64,000 nt of DNA from JAKANT01 sp035502095 (GTDB lineage: Bacteria; Pseudomonadota; Gammaproteobacteria; Burkholderiales; Burkholderiaceae_F): contig DATJUX010000007.1 of NCBI GenBank assembly GCA_035502095.1, forward strand, positions 1 to 64,000. The letters run 5' to 3'. Positions 16,397-23,895 of the stretch are shown here, piece by piece. Each line of letters opens with the position of its first letter. The stretch's first letter is position 1. A program made the position numbers and the translations under genes. The notes under the pieces were generated by a model. That model worked only from the letters and a program-made list of their open reading frames with translations. It ran no database searches and was not told the DNA's origin.

Positions 16397-17842
16397 ATGG
16401 CGAAAACGCGCGCGGATCTCTTGTTGCGGGGGGGCACGATCATCGACGGCAGCGGTGCGCCGCGCTGTCGCGGCGACATTGCGGTTGTGAACGGATCCAT
16501 CGCGGCGGTCGATCTCTCGCTGGCGCAAGACGCCGCCCGGGTAATCGATCTGGAAGGCCTGGCCGTCGCGCCCGGCTTCATCGACGTGCACACGCACGAC
16601 GACCGCCTGCTGCTGGCCGACCCGTCGATGGCGCCCAAGGTGAGCCAGGGCGTCACCAGCGTCGTGGTCGGCAACTGCGGGATCAGCCTCGCCCCGCTGG
16701 GAGGAAGCTCTGCGGTGCCGCCGCTCAATCTGCTAGCCAACGAGGGCGATACGCGCCACTTCGATTCGTTCGCGCAATACTTCGCGACGCTGGAGGCGCA
16801 GCCGGCCGCGATCAACTGCGCGGCATTGATCGGGCACACGACGCTGCGCGTCGTCACCATGACGGACCTCGAGCGCCCTGCGCAGCCGCACGAAATCGCC
16901 GCGATGCAGGCGCTTGTGCGAGAGGGACTCGCCGCCGGCGCGATCGGGGTTTCGACCGGCACCTACTACGCGCCGGCCGCCGCGGCGACGAGCGGCGAAA
17001 TCAGGCAGGTCTGCGAACCCCTGCGCGGCACCCCGGCGTTGATCGCCTCCCACATCCGCGACGAAGGCGAGCGCGTGCTGGATGCGATGAACGAGGCGAT
17101 CGCGATCGCGCACGACCTCGGCGTGCGCCAGGTGCTGTCGCACCACAAGGTGATCGGCCGCGCCAACTTTGGTCGCTCGCGCGAGACGCTTGCGCTGCTC
17201 GACGAGGCGCTCAGCACCCATGACGTGTGCCTCGACTGCTATCCCTATGCGGCGTCGTCGACTGTGCTGAGCAAGCGCGCCGCGCATCAGGCGCAGCGCG
17301 TGCTCATCGCGTGGTCGAAGGGACGACCCGAAGCCGCGGGGCGTTATCTCGACGAACTTGCCGCCGAAGCGGGCGTGCAAACCGACGAGCTGATCGACAC
17401 CTTGCAGCCGGCCGGGGCGATCTATTTCTCGCTGGACGACGAGGATGTGGAGCGCATCCTCGCCCATCCGGAAACGATGATCGGATCGGACGGACTGCCG
17501 CACGACGAGTTTCCGCACCCGCGCTTGTGGGGCACGTTTCCGCGCGTCCTCGGACACTACGCGCGCGAACGCCGCCTGTTCACGCTCGAGCAGGCGGTGC
17601 ACAAGATGACGGGCCTGCCGGCGCGCCGGTTCGGCCTGGCGGGACGCGGCCTGATCGCACCCGGCTGCAGCGCCGACCTGGTCGTCTTCGATCCCGATCG
17701 GATCGCCGACACGGCGACGTTCGCACGGCCGAAGGTGGCGGCGGCCGGCATCCTTTCGGTCTATGTCAACGGCACGGCGGCGTGGCAGGAGGGCCGCAGC
17801 ACGGGCGCACGGACCGGCCGGATCCTGCGGCGGACGCATTGA
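16397..17842 (+). CDS. N-acyl-D-amino-acid deacylase (D-aminoacylase), amidohydrolase superfamily
   Basis: Hydrolyses N-acyl-D-amino acids to D-amino acid and carboxylate, or a related amide. The 481-residue protein has the expected order: an N-terminal beta-sandwich (LLLRGGTIIDGSGA), the metal motif PGFIDVHTHDD, the Cys ligand in VVGNCGISLAP, the helix containing GAIGVSTGTYY, the His motif VLSHHKVIG, DCYPYAASSTVL, and the conserved Asp in IGSDGLPHDEFPHPR. The C-terminus ends with the usual sandwich strands (GCSADLVVFDPDRI). A D-amino-acid dehydrogenase is encoded at 41669, too far to be an operon but possibly in the same pathway. Confident at family level, less so for substrate. Confidence 0.88.
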   Translation: MAKTRADLLLRGGTIIDGSGAPRCRGDIAVVNGSIAAVDLSLAQDAARVIDLEGLAVAPGFIDVHTHDDRLLLADPSMAPKVSQGVTSVVVGNCGISLAPLGGSSAVPPLNLLANEGDTRHFDSFAQYFATLEAQPAAINCAALIGHTTLRVVTMTDLERPAQPHEIAAMQALVREGLAAGAIGVSTGTYYAPAAAATSGEIRQVCEPLRGTPALIASHIRDEGERVLDAMNEAIAIAHDLGVRQVLSHHKVIGRANFGRSRETLALLDEALSTHDVCLDCYPYAASSTVLSKRAAHQAQRVLIAWSKGRPEAAGRYLDELAAEAGVQTDELIDTLQPAGAIYFSLDDEDVERILAHPETMIGSDGLPHDEFPHPRLWGTFPRVLGHYARERRLFTLEQAVHKMTGLPARRFGLAGRGLIAPGCSADLVVFDPDRIADTATFARPKVAAAGILSVYVNGTAAWQEGRSTGARTGRILRRTH

Positions 17843-17892
17843 GACGAGTGATACATGGCGCTTGAAAGAATCAAACCCCTGCCGAGGCGAAT

Positions 17893-19302
17893 GTGCCGAG
17901 CCCGATCAATCCGTTCTCGACGCTGACCGATCTCGCCGGTGCGCTCGCGCGACGCGACCTGAGCGCGCTCGAGCTTGCCGATTACTACTTGGCACGCATA
18001 ACGCGCGCCAACCCCAAGTTGAACGCGTTCGTAACGGTCGAGCCGGAACTTGCGCGCAGCCTGGCGATCGCCTCCGATGCGCGACGTGCCGCCGGCGTAC
18101 TGCTCGGGCCGCTCGATGGCCTGCCGATCGCGCTGAAGGATCTTCTGGAGATCGAGGGCCGCGTGACCACGGTCGGCTCCGCGATATGGCGGCAGCGACG
18201 CAGCAAGGAAACGGCTGTCGCGGTCGAACGCCTGCTCGCGGCCGGCATGGTGATCCTGGGCAAGACGCAGATGGTCGAGTTCGCGTTCGGCGGCTGGGGC
18301 GCAAATCCGAAGCTCGGCACGCCGTGGAATCCATGGGACCTGACGATGCACCGCGTTCCCGGCGGCTCGTCGAGCGGTTCCGGGGTGGCCGTTGCCGCCG
18401 GCCTGGCACCGTCGGCGATCGGATCGGACACGGGCGGCTCCGTGCGCATTCCCGCGTCCCTGGTCGGCATCACGGGCCTCAAGACCACGAGCGGACTCAT
18501 CAGCCTGCGCGGCGCGTTTCCGCTGAGTCCGACGCTCGATACGATCGGCCCGATGACCCGCAGCGTCGATGACGCGGCGCTTCTCGCCGCCGCGATGGCC
18601 GAGCCGGAACTCTGCGGGCACCTCGCGCGCACCGCAGCCGACCCGGGACGGCTCGACGGCAGGCAGATCATGCTGCTGGCACCGGACCAGGCGCCGATCA
18701 TGGTCGATCCGGCCGTTGCGGCGGCGGTCGACGATGCGCGCCGCGTCCTGCAGTCGCTCGGCGCACGCATCATCGAGCGCCGCTTTCCCTTCGACTTCGG
18801 CGATCTCATGCGCCGCAACGGTCAGCTGATCGCCGCCGAGGCCTATTGCGTCCATCGTGCGTACGTCGAAGACGAGGCGCTGCCGATCGGCCCATGGGTG
18901 CGCAACCGGCTGCTGAGCGGCAAGGCGATCGCGGCCGCCGACTACATCGAAACCCTCGCACATCGGCGCGCCGCGTGCCAGCAATGGATCGAATGGATGG
19001 GCGACGCGGATGCGCTGCTGACGCCGACCCTGCCCATGGCGGCGTGCCGGGTGGAGGAGGTCGACGAGACCACGACGCCGCTTGCCGCGTTCACGCGCGC
19101 GGGCAACTATCTCGATGCGTGCGCGCTATCGCTGCCGGCAGGCTTTGCGCCGGGCGGGCTCCCGGTGGGAATCCAGTTGCTCGGCAAGCCATTCGACGAA
19201 GCCCGGCTGCTGGACATCGGCCGGGCGTTCCAGCGCACGACGGCCTGGCATCTGCGGACCCCGGATGTCTCGGCGTTGTTCGACCGCGAAGTTTCAACCT
19301 GA
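17893..19302 (+). CDS. Amidase signature family hydrolase (second)
   Basis: A 469-residue amidase with Lys in LPIALKDLLEIEG, the Ser loop GGSSSGSGVAVAAGL and the nucleophile in GSDTGGSVRIPAS. This SDTGGS form is closer to GatA and Asp/Glu-tRNA amidotransferase-like amidases than the amidase at 10188. It lacks gatB/gatC neighbours, so tRNA amidation is unlikely. The start is GTG at 17893 with GAGG about 6 bases before; an ATG two bases earlier is out of frame. It lies 50 bases after the D-aminoacylase and 66 before the flavoprotein monooxygenase, all on the plus strand, which suggests one catabolic transcript for an amide-linked substrate. Confidence 0.87.
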   Translation: MPSPINPFSTLTDLAGALARRDLSALELADYYLARITRANPKLNAFVTVEPELARSLAIASDARRAAGVLLGPLDGLPIALKDLLEIEGRVTTVGSAIWRQRRSKETAVAVERLLAAGMVILGKTQMVEFAFGGWGANPKLGTPWNPWDLTMHRVPGGSSSGSGVAVAAGLAPSAIGSDTGGSVRIPASLVGITGLKTTSGLISLRGAFPLSPTLDTIGPMTRSVDDAALLAAAMAEPELCGHLARTAADPGRLDGRQIMLLAPDQAPIMVDPAVAAAVDDARRVLQSLGARIIERRFPFDFGDLMRRNGQLIAAEAYCVHRAYVEDEALPIGPWVRNRLLSGKAIAAADYIETLAHRRAACQQWIEWMGDADALLTPTLPMAACRVEEVDETTTPLAAFTRAGNYLDACALSLPAGFAPGGLPVGIQLLGKPFDEARLLDIGRAFQRTTAWHLRTPDVSALFDREVST

Positions 19303-19368
19303 GCCGAAATCGAAGGATGGCGGCCGATCCGGGGCACGAGATCGCTCGGGACGACCCGTGATGAGCGG

Positions 19369-20508
19369 ATGAAGATCGCGGTCATCGGCGGCGGACCCGC
19401 AGGCCTGTTTTTCGCCTACCTGATGAAACGTGGCGAGGCCGCGCACGACATCGTCGTGGTCGAGCGCGATCCGGAAGGCGCGACGTACGGCTGGGGCGTG
19501 GTGTTTTCCGACGTGGCGCTCGCGTTCGTGCGCGAGATCGCGCCCGACCTGTACGCGTCGATGACGCGCAACCAGGAGGTGTTCGGCGCAATGGCCATCG
19601 TGCATCGCGGCCGCCAGGTGCCGCTCGCCAACAACACCTTTCACCGCATGGCGCGCATCGATCTGCTGCACGCGCTGCACCGGCATTGTCGCGCGGTGGG
19701 CGTGGCGATCGAATTCGGCCGCCGCTGCGACGACGTGAGCGAGTTTTCGGATCGCGACCTGGTCGTGGCGGCCGACGGCGCCAACAGCGTGATCCGCACC
19801 CGGCATCGCGATGCTTTCGTGCCGACGCTCGACGTGCGGCCGAACTACCTCGCCTGGTACGGCACCACCCGCCTGTTCGATCCGCTGTCGCTGATCTTCC
19901 GCACCAACCAGGATGGACTGGTGATCGCGCATGCGTACCGGTACAGCCGCACGCACAGCACGTTTCTCGTCGAGTGCGATCCGCGGACCTTCGAGCGCGC
20001 CGGCCTCGCGGCGATGTCGGAAGCCGACAGCATCGCCTACTGCGAGCGCGCGTTCGCCGACGACCTGCAAGGCCAGCGGCTGCTGTCGAACCGCTCCAGC
20101 TGGTTTCGCTACACGATCGTCAGCAACCGGAACTGGCATCACGGCAACCTGGTCCTGCTCGGCGACGCGCTGCGCACGGGACATCCGTCGGTTGGCTCGG
20201 GCACCCGGCTTGCGATGCAGGATTCGATCGCGCTGTTCGAAGCGTATCGCGAGTGCGGCGCTGACGTGCCGACGATGCTAGAGCGCTTCGTCGCGATCCG
20301 CCGGTCCGGCTCGGACGCACTCCAGCAGGCAGCGATTCGCAGCACGGAGTGGTACGAAAACCTCGGCCCGAAGCTCGCGCTCGATCCGGTCTCATTCGCC
20401 TACGACTACCTCACCCGCAGCGGCCGCGTGTCGCATGCGGATGTGCGCCAGCGCGACCCGAAGCTGGCGGCGGCGTTCGAAGCGCTGCATCCGGAGCGGT
20501 TTGCCTGA
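19369..20508 (+). CDS. FAD-dependent monooxygenase, salicylyl-CoA 5-hydroxylase-like
   Basis: A 379-residue single-component flavoprotein hydroxylase. The dinucleotide-binding motif IGGGPAGLFFAYLMKR is at the N-terminus, YGWGVVFSD follows at about residue 43, the second FAD motif is DLVVAADGANSVIR, and the flavin-binding GDALRTGHPSVGSGTRLAMQD is in the C-terminal half. The GWGVVFSD stretch and overall layout match the flavin domain of salicylyl-CoA 5-hydroxylase and 2-aminobenzoyl-CoA monooxygenase, not phenol hydroxylases. The fused C-terminal old-yellow-enzyme domain of the latter is missing. An aryl-acid AMP ligase is encoded at 28730, so hydroxylation of an aryl-CoA is plausible, but the substrate is inferred. 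Confidence 0.8.
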   Translation: MKIAVIGGGPAGLFFAYLMKRGEAAHDIVVVERDPEGATYGWGVVFSDVALAFVREIAPDLYASMTRNQEVFGAMAIVHRGRQVPLANNTFHRMARIDLLHALHRHCRAVGVAIEFGRRCDDVSEFSDRDLVVAADGANSVIRTRHRDAFVPTLDVRPNYLAWYGTTRLFDPLSLIFRTNQDGLVIAHAYRYSRTHSTFLVECDPRTFERAGLAAMSEADSIAYCERAFADDLQGQRLLSNRSSWFRYTIVSNRNWHHGNLVLLGDALRTGHPSVGSGTRLAMQDSIALFEAYRECGADVPTMLERFVAIRRSGSDALQQAAIRSTEWYENLGPKLALDPVSFAYDYLTRSGRVSHADVRQRDPKLAAAFEALHPERFA

Positions 20509-20517
20509 CTGGTCCTG

Positions 20518-20582
20518 TCATCCCGAGCCGAAGGCGATCTCGGCCCGGCGGCCGCCGGGATCCGCGCGTTCGCTCAGGATGA
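20518..20582. repeat. REP-like palindromic element between convergent genes
   Basis: Imperfect inverted repeat: TCATCCCGAGC at 20518-20528 and GCTCAGGATGA at 20572-20582 differ by one base when paired, with a GC-rich middle that itself contains GGCGGCCGCC. This is the familiar form of dispersed intergenic repeats in GC-rich proteobacteria. It lies between two converging genes, where it may act as a transcription terminator or mRNA stabiliser for both. Confidence 0.55.
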
Positions 20583-20589
20583 CGTTGAC

Positions 20590-21729
20590 TCAGTATCCGC
20601 GCGACACCGCCAGTCGATCGGCATGGAACGCGGCATCGCCGAACAGCTCCTGCAGTACGCGCGCGCGTTTCATGAACAGGCCCAGGTCGAGTTCGTCGGT
20701 CATGCCCATGCCGCCGTGCATCTGCACGGCTTCCTGCACCGCGCGCGTGACGCTGCTGCCCGCGCGAGCCTTGGCGACCGCGGCTGCGGCCCACGCATCG
20801 CCCGCCCCGGCATCGAGCCGGGTCGCGGCATGTGCCACGGCCGCGCGCGCAAGTTCGATGTCGCAGTAGAGCATCGCGGCCCGGTGCTGCAGGGCCTGGA
20901 ATTCGCCGATGCGCCGATCGAACTGCTTGCGCTCCTTGAGGTAGGCGAGCGTCCGCGCGAATACCTCGTCGGCGATACCCAGCATCTCCGCGGCAACCGC
21001 GACCCGGCCGGCATCGAGCGCGGCCCGCAATGCGACCGCGCCCGGCTGTGCGCCGCAGAGCAACGCGTCGGCGCCGACGGCCACGTCGGCGAAACGGACA
21101 CGCGCCGCGTTGTGGGCATCGACCATGATCACGCGCTCGACCTCGATGCCCGGGGTCAGGCGAGGGACGACGAACAGCGCGATGCCGTGCGCATCGTCGG
21201 TTGCACCCTCGGTTCGCGCGGCGACTAGCAGCCAATCGGCAACGTGGCCGTCGAGAACGAACGTCTTCTGTCCGCCGAGGCGCCAGCCCTCGCCGGCACG
21301 GGCCGCCCGCAGTGCGATGCGATCGGGTCGGTGCTTCGAGATCTCGTCCACGGCCAGGGTCGCGATGACCTCACCGCGCGCGAGGGGCGGCAGCAGCCGC
21401 GCTTGCTGCGCGGTGTCCGCGCCCTGCAGGATCGCGCTCACCGCGACCACGCCCGAGGCGAGAAACGGCGATGCGGTGAGATGGCGTCCGATCTCCTGCA
21501 TCAGAAGGCCGACTTCACCGTGTCCGAGGCCGAGCCCGCCGTGCGCTTCGGGCACGAGCATCGCCGTGTAACCCATCTCGATGAACGACTTCCACAGCGG
21601 GCGCGAGAAGCCGTCGGCATCGCGCGTGTCGCGCAGCCTGCGCAATTGCGCGACCGGCCCCTTCTCGGCGAGGAACGTGCGCGCGCTGTCGCGCAGCAAC
21701 GTCTGTTCTTCGGTCAGGACGAAGGTCAT
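20590..21729 (-). CDS. Acyl-CoA dehydrogenase (second gene of pair)
   Basis: A FAD enzyme that introduces an alpha-beta double bond in an acyl-CoA. The start at 21729 (MTFVLTEEQTLLRDSARTFL) is 5 bases after the upstream dehydrogenase stop and gives 379 residues. Features are the N-terminal helical domain, GGLGLGHGEVGLLMQEIGRH, the long C-terminal helix with YLKERKQFDRRIGEFQALQH, and VQMHGGMGMTDELDLGLFMK. The TLAVDE and TFVLDGHVADWLLVAAR stretches form the beta domain. Two adjacent, dissimilar dehydrogenases of this size often form one heteromeric enzyme in steroid or aromatic side-chain catabolism; here that is inference. Confidence 0.88.
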   Translation of the reverse strand: MTFVLTEEQTLLRDSARTFLAEKGPVAQLRRLRDTRDADGFSRPLWKSFIEMGYTAMLVPEAHGGLGLGHGEVGLLMQEIGRHLTASPFLASGVVAVSAILQGADTAQQARLLPPLARGEVIATLAVDEISKHRPDRIALRAARAGEGWRLGGQKTFVLDGHVADWLLVAARTEGATDDAHGIALFVVPRLTPGIEVERVIMVDAHNAARVRFADVAVGADALLCGAQPGAVALRAALDAGRVAVAAEMLGIADEVFARTLAYLKERKQFDRRIGEFQALQHRAAMLYCDIELARAAVAHAATRLDAGAGDAWAAAAVAKARAGSSVTRAVQEAVQMHGGMGMTDELDLGLFMKRARVLQELFGDAAFHADRLAVSRGY

Positions 21730-21734
21730 CGGCC

Positions 21735-22928
21735 TCAGGCTCCGGGCAGGTCGAGGATGCGCCGGGCGACCACGTTGAGCTGGATTTCGCTGGTTCCGCC
21801 TTCGATCGAGTTGCCCTTGGTGCGCAGCCAGGTGCGCGCCGCGGATCCGTGGCTGGAGCGCTCGCTTTCCCACTCGAGCGCATCGCTGCCACCGGCGGCG
21901 ATGAGGAGCTCGTGTCGGCGCTTGTTCAGCTCGGCGCCGTAGTACTTCAAGGCCGACGAATAGGCAGGGTTCGCCCGGCCCGCTTTGGCGAGTTCGCCAA
22001 ACCGTTCCAGCATGAGGCGAAACGCCGCCTCGTCGATCTCGAACTCCGCGATCTGCGCGCGCAGGATCGGGTCGCTCAGGCGGCCGCGATCGTCCATTCC
22101 CGGAAGGGCAGCAGCCTGAAGGCCGAGCGGCTTGGGCAACGCGCGATCGCCGATCGCACTGATCATCTCGCGCTCATGCGTCAGCAGATATTTCGCCACC
22201 TCCCAGCCGGCACCCGGACTGCCGACCAGGTTGCGCTTTTCCACGCGCACGCCGTCGAAGAAGGTCTCGCAGAACGGCGACTTGCCCGAGATGAGCAGGA
22301 TCGGCCGGGTGCTGACGCCAGGGCTCGCCATGTCGAACAGCACGAAGCTGATGCCGGTGTGCTTCTTCGCCTCGCTCTCCGAGCGCACGAGGCAGAAGAT
22401 CCAGTCGGCCTTGTCCGCGTAGGAGGTCCAGATCTTCTGGCCGTTGACGATGTAGTGATCGCCGCGATCGTCGGCGCGCGTCTGCAGCGAAGCGAGATCG
22501 GAGCCGGCGTTCGGCTCCGAGTAGCCCTGGCACCAGCGGATCTCTCCGCGCGCGATCTTCGGCAGGTGCTCGCGTTTCTGCGCTTCGGTGCCGAACTTCA
22601 GCAGCGCCGGCCCGAGCATCCAGATGCCGAAGCTCGCCAGCGGCGCGCGGCAACCGAGCGCACGCATCTCCTGCACCAGGATGGCGGCTTCGCCCGCGCT
22701 CAGGCCGCCGCCGCCGTAGTCGCGCGGCCACGCCGGCACAGTCCAGCCGCGCGCCGCCATGCGCTCGAGCCACACGCGCTGCGCCTCGGATGCGAAGGTC
22801 CAGTTGCGCCCGCCCCAGCAAAGATCGTCTTCGCTGGCCATCGGACGGCGCATCTCCGGCGGGCAGTTCGACGCCAGCCATGCGCGCGCTTCGTTTCGGA
22901 ATGCCTCGAGCTCGGTGGTCGGTGTCAT
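21735..22928 (-). CDS. Acyl-CoA dehydrogenase (first gene of pair)
   Basis: A 397-residue acyl-CoA dehydrogenase. The substrate and FAD signature WCQGYSEPNAGSDLASLQTR and the following GDHYIVNGQKIWTSYADKAD are textbook for the family. The C-terminal end has KGNSIEGGTSEIQLNVVARR, the adenine-binding and catalytic-loop region. Length and the N-terminal WLASNCPPEMRRP stretch match the larger partner in paired dehydrogenases. It lies 13 bases after the SDR gene and 5 before the second dehydrogenase, so the three are one operon transcribed leftward from about 23706. Confidence 0.9.
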   Translation of the reverse strand: MTPTTELEAFRNEARAWLASNCPPEMRRPMASEDDLCWGGRNWTFASEAQRVWLERMAARGWTVPAWPRDYGGGGLSAGEAAILVQEMRALGCRAPLASFGIWMLGPALLKFGTEAQKREHLPKIARGEIRWCQGYSEPNAGSDLASLQTRADDRGDHYIVNGQKIWTSYADKADWIFCLVRSESEAKKHTGISFVLFDMASPGVSTRPILLISGKSPFCETFFDGVRVEKRNLVGSPGAGWEVAKYLLTHEREMISAIGDRALPKPLGLQAAALPGMDDRGRLSDPILRAQIAEFEIDEAAFRLMLERFGELAKAGRANPAYSSALKYYGAELNKRRHELLIAAGGSDALEWESERSSHGSAARTWLRTKGNSIEGGTSEIQLNVVARRILDLPGA

Positions 22929-22941
22929 GACCGTCGCCTGT

Positions 22942-23706
22942 TCAGATCGTCACGCCGCCGTCGACCACGACCGCCTGGCCGGTCATGAACGAGCTTGCCC
23001 TCGACGCGAGGAAAACCGCGGCGCCCGCGATCTCGTCGGGCTCGCCGATGCGGCCCAATGGTGCGCCCGAGGTGGCGCGCTTGAGCGTCTCCGGGTTCTC
23101 CCAGAGCGCGCGGGCGAAATCGGTTCTGACCAGCCCGGGCGCAATGCAATTGACGCGCACGTTGTGTCGCCCGTATTCGACCGCGAGGTTGCGGGCGAGC
23201 TGGAAGTCGGCGGCCTTGGAGACGTTGTAGGCACCGATGACGGGCGACCCGCGCAGCCCACCGATCGACGAGATGATGATGATCGATCCCTCCTTGCGCT
23301 CGATCATCTGCGGCACCGTGAAGTTGATCAGCCAGTGGTTGGCGATCACGTTGTTCTCGAGGATCTTGCGGAACTGGTCGTCTTCGATGTTCGCCAGCGG
23401 CCCGTAGTAGGGATTCGACGCCGCGTTGCAGACGAGCACGTCGATCCGCCCCAACTGACGATTGGTCTCGTCGACCAGGTTGCGCAGGTCCTCCTTGCGC
23501 GAGATGTTGGCGGCGATCGGGATCGCTGCCGCGGTCCCACGAGCGTGGTTGATGGCGGCAGCGACTTCCCCGCAGGCATCGGCCTTGCGTGAGGAGATGA
23601 CCACACGTGCGCCGTGCTCGGCAAGCCGCTCGGCGATCGCCTTGCCGATGCCGCGCGACGAGCCGGTGATCACCGCAACCTTGCCGGACAAATCGAACAG
23701 GGACAT
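22942..23706 (-). CDS. Short-chain dehydrogenase/reductase (SDR)
   Basis: An NAD(P)-dependent oxidoreductase of 254 residues. The start at 23706 (MSLFDLSGKVAVITGSSRG) is the usual SDR beginning; longer forms of this frame add unrelated sequence. The cofactor motif TGSSRGIG lies at residues 14-21, the NAASNP variant of NNAG in the middle, and the catalytic Ser (IISSIGG) and YNVSK motif (Tyr-x-x-x-Lys) at about 140-160. The C-terminus VVVDGGVTI is typical. It leads an operon with two acyl-CoA dehydrogenases, so a 3-hydroxyacyl-CoA or alcohol substrate in beta-oxidation is reasonable. Divergent from the polyglycine-hydrolase-like gene. Confidence 0.9.
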   Translation of the reverse strand: MSLFDLSGKVAVITGSSRGIGKAIAERLAEHGARVVISSRKADACGEVAAAINHARGTAAAIPIAANISRKEDLRNLVDETNRQLGRIDVLVCNAASNPYYGPLANIEDDQFRKILENNVIANHWLINFTVPQMIERKEGSIIIISSIGGLRGSPVIGAYNVSKAADFQLARNLAVEYGRHNVRVNCIAPGLVRTDFARALWENPETLKRATSGAPLGRIGEPDEIAGAAVFLASRASSFMTGQAVVVDGGVTI

Positions 23707-23895
23707 TTGGCTCTCCACGTCGTCGCGCGCCGCCGGGTTGAAAACCGCAAGTATCGAACGCGCCGGGGCCCACCCAATGCTGCAACGCGGGTCGGCGCCT
23801 GGAAGGGAGACCGGGTGCCAGCTCCGCGCAAGCTCGTCCATGGAACGCCGTTCCCCTCGTAGCATGCCCGTTCAAACCGCGCACCCGGAGGCAGC

